From the NCBI RefSeq assembly GCF_040958095.1, contig NC_091237.1, positions 11,822,428 to 11,886,427 of the forward strand: 64,000 nucleotides of DNA. Direction: 5' to 3'. Source of the DNA: Procambarus clarkii. Taxonomy: Eukaryota; Arthropoda; Malacostraca; Decapoda; Cambaridae. Under the pieces are notes generated by a model that was given only the letters and a program-made list of their open reading frames with translations, had not been told where the DNA came from and made no database searches. The position numbers and the translations under genes are program-made. This document shows, one piece after another, positions 8,994 through 21,582 of this stretch; the stretch's first letter is position 1; each line of letters opens with the position of its first letter.

Positions 8994-11900
8994 CAGTCAC
9001 CTGGTGAACCACAGGCAGAGTGGTGACGGTTCACAGTCACCTGGTGAACCACAGGCAGAGTGGTGACGGTTCACAGTCACCTAGTGAACCACAGGCAGAG
9101 TGGTGACGGTTCACAGTCACCTGGTGAACCACAGGCAGAGTGGTGACGGTTCACAGTCACCTGGTGAACCACTGGCAGAGTGGTGACGGTTCACAGTCAC
9201 CTGGTGAACCACTGGCAGAGTGGTGACGGTTCACAGTCACCTGGTGAACCACTGGCAGAGTGGTGACGGTTCACAGTCACCTGGTGAACCACTGGCAGAG
9301 TGGTGACGGTTCACAGTCACCTGGTGAACCACTGGCAGAGTGGTGACGGTTCACAGTCACCTGGTGAACCACTGGCAGAGTGGTGACGGTTCACAGTCAC
9401 CTGGTGAACCACAGGTAGAGTGATGACGCTCCACAGTCACCTGGTGAACCACTGGCAGAGTGGTGACGGTTCACAGTCACCTGGTGAACCACTGGCAGAG
9501 TGGTGACGGTTCACAGTCACCTGGTGAACCACAGGCAGAGTGATGACGCTCCACAGTCACCTGGTGAACCACAGGCAGAGTGGTGACGGTTCACAGTCAC
9601 CTGGTGAACCACTGGCAGAGTGGTGACGCTCCACAGTCACCTGGTGAACCACAGGTAGAGTGATGACGCTCCACAGTCACCTGGTGAACCACTGGCAGAG
9701 TGGTGACGGTTCACAGTCACCTGGTGAACCACTGGCAGAGTGGTGACGGTTCACAGTCACCTAGTGAACCACTGGCAGAGTGGTGACGGTTCACAGTCAC
9801 CTGGTGAACCACTGGCAGAGTGGTGACGGTTCACAGTCACCTGGTGAACCACTGGCAGAGTGGTGACGGTTCACAGTCACCTAGTGAACCACAGGTAGAG
9901 TGGTGACGCTCCACAGTCACCTGGTGAACCACAGGCAGAGTGGTGACGCTCCACAGTCACCTAGTGAACCACTGGCAGAGTGGTGACGCTCCACAGTCAC
10001 CTAGTGAACCACAGGTAGAGTGGTGACGCTCCACAGTCACCTGGTGAACCACAGGCAGAGTGGTGACGGTTCACAGTCACCTGGTGAACCACAGGCAGAG
10101 TGGTGACGGTTCACAGTCACCTGGTGAACCACAGGCAGAGTGGTGACGCTCCACAGTCACCTGGTGAACCACTGGCAGAGTGGTGACGGTTCACAGTCAC
10201 CTGGTGAACCACAGGCAGAGTGGTGACGGTTCACAGTCACCTGGTGAACCACAGGCAGAGTGGTGACGGTTCAGAGTCACCTGGTGAACCACTGGCAGAG
10301 TGGTGACGCTCCACAGTCACCTGGTGAACCCCTGGCAGAGTTATGACGCTCCACAGTCACCTGGTGAACCACTGGCAGAGTGGTGACGCTCCACAGTCAC
10401 CTAGTGAACCACTGGCAGAGTGGTGACGCTCCACAGTCACCTGGTGAACCACAGGTAGAGTGGTGACGCTCCACAGTCACCTGGTGAACCACAGGCAGAG
10501 TGGTGACGGTTCACAGTCACCTGGTGAACCACAGGCAGAGTGGTGACGGTTCACAGTCACCTGGTGAACCACTGGCAGAGTGGTGACGCTCCACAGTCAC
10601 CTGGTGAACCACAGGCAGAGTGGTGACGGTTCACAGTCACCTGGTGAACCACTGGTAGAGTGGTGACGCTCCACAGTCACCTGGTGAACCACAGGCAGAG
10701 TGGTGACGGTTCACAGTCACCTGGTGAACCACAGGCAGAGTGGTGACGCTCCACAGTCACCTGGTGAACCACTGGCAGAGTGGTGACGCTCCACAGTCAC
10801 CTGGTGAACCACAGGCAGAGTGGTGACGCTCCACAGTCACCTGGTGAACCACTGGCAGAGTGGTGACGCTCCACAGTCACCTGGTGAACCACTGGCAGAG
10901 TGGTGACGCTCCACAGTCACCTAGTGAACCACTGGCAGAGTGGTGACGCTCCACAGTCACCTGGTGAACCACTGGCAGAGTGGTGACGCTCCACAGTCAC
11001 CTAGTGAACCACTGGCAGAGTGGTGACGCTCCACAGTCACCTAGTGAACCACAGGTAGAGTGGTGACGCTCCACAGTCACCTAGTGAACCACAGGTAGAG
11101 TGGTGACGCTCCACAGTCACCTGGTGAACCACAGGCAGAGTGGTGACGGTTCACAGTCACCTGGTGAACCACTGGCAGAGTGGTGACGCTCCACAGTCAC
11201 CTGGTGAACCACAGGCAGAGTGGTGACGGTTCACAGTCACCTGGTGAACCACTGGCAGAGTGGTGACGGTTCACAGTCACCTGGTGAACCACTGGCAGAG
11301 TGGTGACGCTCCACAGTCACCTGGTGAACCACTGGCAGAGTGGTGACGGTTCACAGTCACCTGGTGAACCACTGGCAGAGTGGTGACGGTTCACAGTCAC
11401 CTGGTGAACCACTGGTAGAGTGGTGACGGTTCACAGTCACCTGGTGAACCACAGGTAGAGTGGTGACAGTTCACAGTCACCTGGTGAACCACTGGCAGAG
11501 TGGTGACGCTCCACAGTCACCTGGTGAACCACAGGCAGAGTGATGACGCTCCACAGTCACCTGGTGAACCACAGGGAGAGTGGTGACGCTCCACAGTCAC
11601 CTGGTGAACCACAGGTAGAGTGGTGACGGTTCACAGTCACCTGGTGAACCACTGGCAGAGTGGTGACGGTTCACAGTCACCTGGTGAACCACTGGCAGAG
11701 TGGTGACGGTTCACAGTCACCTGGTGAACCACTGGCAGAGTGGTGACGGTTCACAGTCACCTGGTGAACCACTGGCAGAGTGGTGACGGTTCACAGTCAC
11801 CTGGTGAACCACAGGTAGAGTGGTGACGGTTCACAGTCACCTGGTGAACCACTGGCAGAGTGGTGACGCTCCACAGTCACCTGGTGAACCACAGGCAGAG

Positions 11901-12683
11901 TGATGACGCTCCACAGTCACCTGGTGAACCACAGGGAGAGTGGTGACGCTCCACAGTCACCTGGTGAACCACAGGTAGAGTGGTGACGGTTCACAGTCAC
12001 CTGGTGAACCACTGGCAGAGTGGTGACGGTTCACAGTCACCTGGTGAACCACTGGCAGAGTGGTGACGCTCCACAGTCACCTGGTGAACCACAGGCAGAG
12101 TGATGACGCTCCACAGTCACCTGGTGAACCACAGGGAGAGTGGTGACGCTCCACAGTCACCTGGTGAACCACAGGTAGAGTGGTGACGGTTCACAGTCAC
12201 CTGGTGAACCACTGGCAGAGTGGTGACGCTCCACAGTCACCTGGTGAACCACTGGCAGAGTGGTGACGCTCCACAGTCACCTGGTGAACCACAGGCAGAG
12301 TGATGACGCTCCACAGTCACCTGGTGAACCACAGGGAGAGTGGTGACGCTCCACAGTCACCTGGTGAACCACAGGTAGAGTGGTGACGGTTCACAGTCAC
12401 CTGGTGAACCACTGGCAGAGTGGTGACGGTTCACAGTCACCTGGTGAACCACAGGCAGAGTGGTGACGGTTCACAGTCACCTGGTGAACCACTGGCAGAG
12501 TGGTGACGCTCCACAGTCACCTGGTGAACCACTGGCAGAGTGGTGACGGTTCACAGTCACCTGGTGAACCACTGGCAGAGTGGTGACGGTTCACAGTCAC
12601 CTGGTGAACCACTGGCAGAGTGGTGACGGTTCACAGTCACCTGGTGAACCACTGGCAGAGTGGTGACGGTTCACAGTCACCTG
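8992..12683. repeat. 40-bp tandem satellite array
   Basis: About 92 copies of a 40-bp unit made of ctggtgaaccacaggcagag plus tggtgacggttcacagtcac. Recurrent variants are actggcagag, acaggtagag and acagggagag in the first half, and gacgctccac against gacggttcac in the second half. Units are almost invariant in length. Between about 11500 and 12400 a five-unit (200-bp) higher-order pattern repeats. Frames through it are not coding. Confidence 0.97.
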
Positions 12684-12999
12684 AACCATCCATCACCAAG
12701 CTACTTCGAACCCCAAATACACATTAAAAATTTTTAATGAAACTGTGTTGGTAAATTATTGTATTTTGTTCCAAATAAATTATTATTGTTCTTTTTAATT
12801 TTGTGCATAATTTAGCCTAGATAAGGTTAATTAATTTAGCCTAGATAAGGTTAATTAATTTAGCCTAGATAAGGTTAATAAGTGGTTATGCTTGGCAATA
12901 ATTTATATATTTTCAACACATATGTGAATCACCAAGAAAGGTGGAATTCGAACTAAAACTGCTAAGCACTCTTCAAGAATAGTTCCAACCTGCTTAGAG
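12684..12999. other. AT-rich spacer with a 3 x 24-bp repeat
   Basis: This contains three copies of a 24-bp unit that includes aatttagcctagataaggtt (about 12809-12882). No gene is seen in the rest. Confidence 0.7.
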
Positions 13000-13720
13000 G
13001 TGAGCAGCCCACTCTAAACAACAAAGGCAAATTGCTCGTTAATCTACCCGCCAATCCCACTGTTTATGAATGAAAAACGGTTTACACACGACTCACAACC
13101 CTTGAAGTTCGAACATTTCTCGTACATCTCAATTAGAAAACCTTTAGCTGTTAACAGTTAAATACTCTGTAGACAGCCCGTCCTCCAAACAAAGACCCAA
13201 AAGTGATTCCATGCACCCGCCAAACCCGCTGTTTATGAATGAAAAACGGTTTACACATGACTCACAACTGCTGACGTTCGAACACTTCCGGAACAAGTGC
13301 TTCACTGACGAATTGTGTTCGAACCACAACGCTGTAAATGCTTCACCCACGTACTACAAATACAAATAATCGCCAACAGAACCTAAACACCTAACCTAAC
13401 CTATGGCTATATATGCACATTGTTGTTAAAGATTCGCTACCTGGAACAAAAAGTTCCAAGTAACACGGGCTATGGTGAGCCCGAAGATAGTTATATATAT
13501 GCACAATATGCTAATATTATATTAATTTATATTTGAGAAAATTCCCGTTTTGAATGAACAGCATGTTAAAATTTATGAATGTGTCTGTGGGGTCGATCGC
13601 TGGATGGAATGGACTTGAGTCGAGGACGGGTTGGTGTAAATGCTTCACCCACGGACTTGAAATACAAAGAATCGCCAACAGAACACACCCTAACCTAACC
13701 TTACCTAGGGCTAACTATAC
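13000..13720. repeat. Interspersed repeat family R1, tandem partial copies
   Basis: Two and a half copies of one repeat. Landmark ctgtttatgaatgaaaaacg occurs at about 13060 and 13230, and aatcgccaacagaacc or a near match at about 13370 and 13672. A further copy lies at 37551-37800. Copies carry cctaacctaacct near the 3' end. No protein was recognised in either strand. The 68-codon minus-strand frame at 13144-13350 is a chance frame within the repeat. Confidence 0.7.
13425..13490. repeat. Interspersed repeat family R2, copy 1
   Basis: This contains gctacctggaacaaaaagtt followed by ccaagtaacacgggctatgg. The same block recurs at 55408-55465 with few changes. Function unknown. Confidence 0.65.
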
Positions 13721-14609
13721 ATAGAACTTTAATACTTAATAATATTAAATATTATTAAATGTGTCCTCATGGGGGCTTAAATCATTGTTTTCTTATAGGA
13801 ACAAACCTATTTTTAATGCATATGTTAAAATTGTATATGCGATGCTTATTGGGGGAAGGGAACAGCCGCCGCTTTAACGAACTTGGCACGAGGTCAAGCT
13901 GGTTGTAGGTCATGTGTAAAGTAGCTTTCATTCACAAACAGTTTGGCGGCGGGATTAACGGTCATTTGGCCATTATCTATACGGACGGGCAGCAGGATGA
14001 GTGATGCCTCATCATACTCAAGCACTCAGGCAGTGGTTCATTGTGAACAATGTTGGGTAAAATGTTGAGCAGTGTAGACGACGAACACTGTGTAAACACT
14101 GTAGTGAGAGTAGTCCTCAACACTGTAGTAAGAACTACATCTTCACTACAATAACCAATACATATTCCCTTTGAAGGAGGAGGAGTGAGGAGAAAGAGGC
14201 AGAGGAGAATGCGACTTAAAATTCACTTTAACATCTTTTCAGATGTTAAAGATTTCTTCTTCCTTCAGATGTTAAAGATTTCTTCTTTCTTGTTAAAGAA
14301 ACTTCTTCCTCGTCCGGTGGCGCCCATCGTCAAGGTCTCGGTGCTTCCTTATCTAATTATTCGCGTTTACCCTCCGTTGGCGAAGCTCTATGAGAACTGC
14401 TCTGTGAACAGGCCGAGTGACCGAACTTTACCGTGAAAGCTTTGTTTTTTGGGGCGGTGGTGTCTAGAGACTCGCACGACCGGGAAGGCGTAACTAAGTT
14501 ATAATTGGTGGTATTTTGGGTCCCGAACTGGTACTAATATCATCAAGTCCATTATAGTACTCTGTAATTTGAGGACGGTCACTGTAGCAAGACAGAGCTC
14601 AGAAAGACA

Positions 14610-14610
<1 letters not shown>
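13721..14610. other. No recognisable gene; one inverted R1 scrap
   Basis: About 13930-13965 is an inverted piece of repeat R1 (tcattcacaaacagtttggc). A frame at 14185-14436 contains an imperfect duplication of agatgttaaagatttcttct (about 14238-14300). It resembles no family I know and is probably not a gene. Confidence 0.4.

Positions 14611-14647
<37 letters not shown>
14611..14647. repeat. (CA)n microsatellite
   Basis: A pure CA run directly upstream of the SINE head that starts near 14649. Confidence 0.95.
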
Positions 14648-16160
<1,513 letters not shown>

Positions 16161-16161
16161 A

Positions 16162-16312
16162 GGCGATGAGTCACAATAACGTGGCTAAAGTATGTTGACC
16201 AGACCACAAACTAGAAGGTGAAGGGATGACGACGTTTAGGTCTGTCCTAGACCATTCTCAAGTCGAAACGTCGTCGTCCCTTCACCTTCTAGTGTGTGTT
16301 CTGGTCAACGAT
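16162..16312. mobile_element. Hairpin (palindromic) element, copy 1
   Basis: The left flank tgcaggcgatgagtcacaat leads into aacgtggc, then gaccagaccac, then a palindrome. Both arms contain gaaggtgaagggacgacgac-like sequence and its complement. This copy has a shortened centre and several substitutions relative to the copies at 36112 and 58612. Confidence 0.75.
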
Positions 16313-16383
16313 CCTCTTGAAGGATTCACACACCGTGGATTCTTGTAGCACGACCTTCCAACTGGCTTCAGGTTGCCCCAATA

Positions 16384-16418
16384 TCGATACCAAAGATACC
16401 AAAGATACCAAAGATACA
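16384..16418. repeat. 9-bp tandem repeat
   Basis: Short tandem copies of ataccaaag and its variants. Nothing else is seen between the hairpin element and the (CA)n tract at 16651. Confidence 0.7.
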
Positions 16419-16647
16419 AGTCGTCCTCCGAGAACTTCCTCACACGTTATTCACGAAGCTTCTCACAAATTTTTCACCATAAGCCACAAACATCTGTCTT
16501 CTTCAGGAGCGACGACGTACGTCTTGCAAGCCCCACCACTCGAGTGAGGTCTTAAGACTTCTACTTACGACATCGCTCCCTCGTTTCCTTACGATGCTCA
16601 CCTACTGCTTACCTTCTCCTCAGTCACGTTTAATGACATAACATAAC

Positions 16648-16852
<205 letters not shown>

Positions 16853-17567
16853 TCGGAGATGAAGTACTTAATGAAACGGACAGAGAGAAAGATCTAGGAG
16901 TTGATATCACACCAAACCTGTCTCCTGAAGCCCACATAAAGAGAATAACGTCTGCGGCATATGCGAGGCTGGCTAACATCAGAACGGCGTTCAGGAACCT
17001 GTGTAAGGAATCATTCAGAACCTTGTATACCACATATGTAAGACCAATCCTGGAGTATGTGGCCCCAGCATGGAGCCCGTACCTTGTCAAGCACAAGACG
17101 AAGCTGGAAAAAGTCCAATGGTATGCCACTAGACTAGTCCCAGAACTAAGAGGCATGAGTTACGAGGAAAGGCTGCGGGAAATACACCTTACGACACTGG
17201 AAGACAGAAGAGTAAGGGGAGACATGATCACAACCTACAAAATCCTCACGGGAATCGACCGGGTAAACAAGGATGAACTATTCAACACTGGTGGGACACG
17301 AACAAGGGAACACAGGTGGAAACTGAGTTACCACATGAGCCACAGGGACATTAAATGGAACTTTTTCAGTGTCAGAGTAGTTAACGGATGGAATGCATTA
17401 GGCAGTGATGTGGTGGAAGCTGACTCCATACACAGTTTCTAGTGTAGATATGATAGAGCCCAGTAGGGGCTCAGGAATCTGTGCATCAGTTGATTGACAG
17501 TTGAGAGGCGGGACCAAAGAGCCAGAGCTCAACCCTCGTAAGCTCAACTAGGGGAGTACACACACAG
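16853..17567 (+). mobile_element. 5'-truncated CA-tailed LINE (RT C-terminus and 3' tail)
   Basis: The plus-strand frame encodes DLGVDITPNLSPEAHIKRI, then YTTYVRPILEYVAPAWSPY, KLEKVQWYATRLVPELRG and DRRVRGDMITTYKIL. These correspond closely to residues about 710-915 of the LINE protein at 2453-5224. A TAG at about 17440 truncates the last residues (SIHSF instead of SIHSFKCRYD). The 3' tail (ttgattgacagttgagaggc, then gagctcaaccctcg) ends in gtacacacaca at about 17567. The endonuclease and RT core are missing, and the break is exactly at the (CA)n tract. Confidence 0.87.
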
Positions 17568-17577
17568 CTCTGATACT

Positions 17578-17717
17578 CACCCCAGCCCTGCCTCTTACCC
17601 CAGCCCTACCTCTTACCCCAGCCCTGCCTCTTACCCCAGCCCTGCCTCTTACCCCAGCCCTGCCTCTTACCCCAGCCCTGCCTCTTACCCCAGCCCTGCC
17701 TCTTACCCCAGCCCTGC
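17578..17717. repeat. 19-bp tandem array
   Basis: About seven copies of ccccagccctgcctcttac, starting just downstream of the LINE tail. Confidence 0.92.
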
Positions 17718-17734
17718 AACTTCCTCTCAGCCTC

Positions 17735-18130
17735 TCTCTGTCTCTCGCCCATTCCGTCGCTCACAAACTAATAATCCTCACGATTTGGCCTAGATGCGTG
17801 TCCAATCCGGGGAGGATTGACTACGCTCCAATCCTTAACTGTATGCCACCATTCACCCAGCAGTGATTGGCTACTGGTTGTTAAATAGTTGTATTGCAGA
17901 GAAACTAGTGAGTAAGGCTGACCATGAGCTACGGGATGGGTAAGCTCTCATCCTGCTAACAGGAGTCAGCAGTTGTCTGTTCTTGTAGCCATGTGTGGTA
18001 AAAAAAATTACCACTCATCACAGGCAGTACTGCAACCATCTCTCAGTTACTACCTACACCAGTAGAGGCAAATAAACAGGAATGTTCTGAGAAATCTGGA
18101 AACTGTGTTTAGGAAGAGCCCCCAAGGTAT
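17735..18130. other. No recognisable feature
   Basis: A mixed sequence without long frames. The last 50 bp probably already belong to the decayed LINE that starts near 18130. Confidence 0.35.
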
Positions 18131-19110
18131 GGTACACTAAGTGTTGATGGTGTTAAAAATAAAGCAGAGGAAATTAAGGAAAGGATTATTGAAACGGAAC
18201 CTGATTTAATTGCAATAGTGGAAGGAAACTATCAGGGAAAAGCGCCAAGCCATTACGACTGTATAGCACTGGGAAGGGGTCAGGATAAGGATTTGGGATG
18301 GGACGGAGGGGAAGGAATGGTGACCAACCACTTGTGGACGGTCGGGGATTGAACGCCGACCTGCATGAAGCTAGACCGTCGCTCTACCGACTAGCCCAAG
18401 TGGTTGGACCGCAAAACAAAATAAACGATTTGTTCTTTAATGGTATATTTCAAGGGGGATACCAAGTAATATGACAGAAAGAAAACAAAAACGAGGAGTG
18501 AGAGTTGCACTCCTAGTAAAAGTAAAGTGAAAGTTCTTAATAACTAGAAAGTCACATTATAAATGGTTACACAGGCCCCATCACTTGGACTCTGACAGCT
18601 GATGGGAAAACTGGAGTGGTCCGAGTAATTTACAACACTCATTAAACAGCGGACGACCCAGACAGGAATACGATGATAACCAAATGGCAGGCATAGATGA
18701 CTTGTAGAGAGCAGCATGACCAACATTGGTAAGAGCGCCAAACTACTAGTCATGGCGGAGCTAAATCATAGGTTCATAGGTCATAATATCGATCAATCAA
18801 TCATATCGAGCATATCATATCGATCAATCATAGATCTAAATCATAGATCGATTTGAAACTGAGAACATAATTCCGGAATCTCATATAAATATGATAATGT
18901 CAGCAGCGTAAGTTAGAACATCATTCAGAGAACTCAATAAGGAGGTATTTACATCGCTGTACACCACCTATGTGAGACCAGTTATACACTATGCCGCCCC
19001 ATCATTGAGCCCCCTCTGAGGAAAAACATAAACCTACAAAGGTTCATAGGTGTGCGATAAGGTTTGGCCCAAAATGACAAGGACTGGGGGGTATGAAGTA
19101 AGACTGAAAA
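18130..19110 (+). pseudogene. Decayed LINE (endonuclease and RT C-terminus) interrupted by a SINE
   Basis: Plus-strand fragments in changing frames give VDGVKNKAEEIKERIIETEP followed by DLIAIVE (about 18140-18215), which is the first endonuclease block of a CR1-type LINE. FFNGIFQGGYQVI follows (about 18425-18475), then ITWTLTADGKTGVVRVIYN (about 18580-18640). At about 18895-19010 come INMIMSAA and YTTYVRPVIHYAAPS from the RT C-terminus. Many stops and frameshifts are present and the RT core is absent. A SINE splits it at about 18215-18415. Around 18760-18860 an ATCGATCAATCAT-type short repeat has expanded. Confidence 0.7.
18215..18415 (-). mobile_element. tRNA-derived SINE (second family) inside LINE remnant
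   Basis: On the minus strand the head begins near 18412: ggctagtcggtagagcga resembles an A box and gcgttcaatcccc a B box. The body contains ccattccttcccctccgtcc, catcccaaatccttatcctg and agtcgtaatggcttggcgct. The same body recurs without a head at 46072-46170. The insertion splits the endonuclease coding remnant, so it is younger than the LINE. Confidence 0.78.
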
Positions 19111-19252
19111 AGTTTTGAAAGACAAAACTACAATTTTGCCTAATCTGAGTAATTCAATCAGGTCTTATTTGAGTGAGGATAATGCTGGCATTCATTGTCA
19201 CACAGGACAGAGGATCATACACAAGACAATAGATCTAAACTGTAGGCTGAAC

Positions 19253-19276
19253 CATATATATATATATATATATATA
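19253..19276. repeat. Short (TA)n
   Basis: A run of about 12 TA units. The roughly 95 bp between this run and the next (TA)n tract at 19373 has no recognised feature. Confidence 0.9.
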
Positions 19277-19368
19277 GTGTACAATTGGACAGCTGAAAGG
19301 TTGCTATTTAACAGAGGCCGCAGTTCCTTTATATATAAGGATTCCATTATTCTCAAATCTGACTGGCC

Positions 19369-19372
<4 letters not shown>

Positions 19373-19447
<75 letters not shown>
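19373..19447. repeat. (TA)n tract at left boundary of Penelope-like element
   Basis: About 75 bp of pure TA that abuts the inverted left arm of the Penelope-like element. Confidence 0.97.
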
Positions 19448-19451
<4 letters not shown>

Positions 19452-19455
19452 AAAT

Positions 19456-21219
19456 ATGACCGAAAAAGTAAGATTAATAATTCTAACACGAATTTTCTCA
19501 ATCTTTCGTACATTTCTTTTCACTGCTGGTGGTAATTCAAAAATCAATTCTCCAAAATTCATTTTTATTTGGTCATTCATTGACCAAACTAAATTCCAAA
19601 GGGTAACGAAGGACACTACAGCCGAATTGAAAGCAAAGGTCAACAAACTGATCGAAACTGTGAATGCCAAGAAATCAGGACTCCACCTGCCAAAAATTAT
19701 TGGGGAATATAAACTTGGATATGCGTATGGAAATGTCAAGACGCACAAGCCTGGAAACCCACTTCGGCCAATCATTAGCCAGATACCCACACCCACGTAC
19801 AGACTGGCAAAGCGACTCAACGGCCTGCTGACTCCTTATGTTCCTTGCGCCTTCAGCCTGAAGTCTCCAAAGGAATTTGTGGACTTACTGCGGGGCACAC
19901 GGGCCACAGGGATAAGAGCCTCGTTGGACGTAGAATCGCTGTTTACCAACGTACCTGTGGACGAGACAATCGGAATGATAGCCGACAGAGTGTATCGTGA
20001 TCCAGCCTGTACTCCTCTTGACATGCCAGAAAGTATTCTGAGGAAACTACTCCAAGCTTGTACTAAAGAGGCACCCTTCTTGAGCCCGGATGGGCACATG
20101 TATAAGCAAGTAGATGGGGTCGCCATGGGTTCTCCCCTAGGTGTCCTGTTTGCAAACTTCTACATGGGTACCATCGAGCAAAAAGTCTTAGTCGACATGA
20201 ACTTGAAACCGGCCATATACTGCAGGTATGTTGACGACATTTTTACACAGGTACCTGATGTCAGACATCTGCAGGAGCTGAAGGAGGCATTTGAGCAGAG
20301 TTCCGTGCTGCGTTTCACTTACGAGACGGAAAAGGATGGGAAGCTGCCTTTTCTAGATGTAACAGTCATGGAAAAGGGCGGAGGTTTCCACACTGCAGTC
20401 TACACTAAGGAAACAAACATAGGAATGTGCCTAAATGCCAACAGCGACTGCCCTGACAGGTACAAGAGGAGTGTTGTTAACGCATACGTCGACCGTGCTC
20501 TCAGCCACAGCTCAGAATGGAAGCAAGTCGACGAAGAACTCTGTAGGGTAAGGCAGGTCCTAGTCAATAACGGCTTCTCCAATGGTTTCATCGAAGACAT
20601 CATAAGAAGGAAAGTGAAAAGCCATGCAACCTCTGAAGAGACAACTAACACAACACCTATACCCCCTATTAGACTATTTTACAGGAACTTCTTTTCCACA
20701 GCTCATAAAACGGAGGAAAGGGTCCTGAAAGATATTGTTAATAGAAACGTTATCCCTACAGACAAAAATCAGAGGATACAACTGACGATTTACTATAAAA
20801 CCAGAAAAACGGCCAGCCTACTCATGAGAAACTCTCCAGACACAAAACAGAACGCTTTAAAAGAGACTAACGTCGTCTATGCCTTCAAATGCCCACTTGG
20901 GGACTGTAAGCTCCAAAAAACCCAGTATATAGGCAAGACAACAACATCTCTTTCTAGGCGTTTAACGATGCATAAGCAACAGGGCTCCATTAAGGAACAT
21001 ATAATCTCTTCCCATAACCAAACCATCGCCAGAGAAATCCTAGTAAACAACACAGAAATCATCGATAGATACAGCGATAGCAGGCGGCTTGACGTTTGCG
21101 AGGCACTACACATCAAGAAGTCAACACCAGCAATCAACAGCCAATTATTGCACAACTATATTCTACCCACCTCAAGACTCCGCTCCAATATAGAAGCATC
21201 AAGAAATATGGACCAATAG
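19456..21219 (+). CDS. Penelope-like element protein: reverse transcriptase with GIY-YIG endonuclease (587 codons)
   Basis: This is the replication protein of a Penelope-like element, with RT and endonuclease in one chain. The first 38 or so residues are translation of the inverted arm and are not native. The true body begins near FIDQTKFQRVTKD. RT landmarks are GNVKTHKPGNPLRPI (about residue 97), SLDVESLFTNVP (about 155), VDGVAMGSPLGVLFANF (about 223) and the catalytic YVDDIF (about 258). The GIY-YIG region follows, with VYAFKCPLGDC (about 475), the TQYIGKTTTSLSRR motif (about 495) and CEALHIKK (about 550). The cysteine/histidine pattern before YIG is typical of the family. No internal stop is present. 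The N-terminal part of the native protein is missing, so the copy is 5' truncated and not autonomous as it stands. Confidence 0.92.
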   Translation: MTEKVRLIILTRIFSIFRTFLFTAGGNSKINSPKFIFIWSFIDQTKFQRVTKDTTAELKAKVNKLIETVNAKKSGLHLPKIIGEYKLGYAYGNVKTHKPGNPLRPIISQIPTPTYRLAKRLNGLLTPYVPCAFSLKSPKEFVDLLRGTRATGIRASLDVESLFTNVPVDETIGMIADRVYRDPACTPLDMPESILRKLLQACTKEAPFLSPDGHMYKQVDGVAMGSPLGVLFANFYMGTIEQKVLVDMNLKPAIYCRYVDDIFTQVPDVRHLQELKEAFEQSSVLRFTYETEKDGKLPFLDVTVMEKGGGFHTAVYTKETNIGMCLNANSDCPDRYKRSVVNAYVDRALSHSSEWKQVDEELCRVRQVLVNNGFSNGFIEDIIRRKVKSHATSEETTNTTPIPPIRLFYRNFFSTAHKTEERVLKDIVNRNVIPTDKNQRIQLTIYYKTRKTASLLMRNSPDTKQNALKETNVVYAFKCPLGDCKLQKTQYIGKTTTSLSRRLTMHKQQGSIKEHIISSHNQTIAREILVNNTEIIDRYSDSRRLDVCEALHIKKSTPAINSQLLHNYILPTSRLRSNIEASRNMDQ

Positions 21220-21406
21220 GCTTTCTACAAACACTTCTATTCAATACCCATTGTTTCTGTTCTGTCTTGTGTTGATACTTTTAATACCCTATTAATATCC
21301 CCTCTTGTTCTGTCTTGTGTTAATGCCACATCACCCCTCCCACCTCACTCAAATGTAGATATAAAATCAGAGATACGTAAGTTCTAATCAGTTGTGTATT
21401 TGTGAA

Positions 21407-21457
21407 GTCTTTGAAAATGTAATAAGTTTTACGAAACGCGCCCATGTCGCGTCAGAC
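21407..21457 (+). ncRNA. Hammerhead-ribozyme-like fold, degenerate core
   Basis: The elements occur in hammerhead order. Stem I strand GUCU is at 21407-21410 and a core-like UUGAAAAU at 21411-21418. Stem II is GUAA/UUAC (21419-21422 with 21429-21432), followed by GAAA at 21433-21436. Stem III is CGCG/CGCG (21437-21440 with 21448-21451), then U21452 and C21453, then AGAC (21454-21457), which pairs with GUCU. The core differs from the canonical CUGANGA, so self-cleavage is doubtful. Penelope-like elements are known to carry hammerhead motifs in their terminal repeats, which supports the reading. Confidence 0.55.
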
Positions 21458-21579
21458 TAGAAATAAAAATGAATTTTGGAGAAGTGATTTTTGATTTACC
21501 TCCAACAGTGAAGCGTAATGTACGAAAGATTGAGAAAATTCGTGTTAGAATTATTAATCTTACTTTTTCGGTCATATTT

Positions 21580-21582
<3 letters not shown>

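Noticed and set aside
8992-12683. A CRISPR-like array
   Set aside because: The 40-bp units are contiguous with no unique spacers, and the surroundings are eukaryotic. It is a satellite.
14185-14436. A small basic protein gene (83 codons)
   Set aside because: No motif is recognised, an internal 20-bp duplication is present, and no start or splice context supports it.
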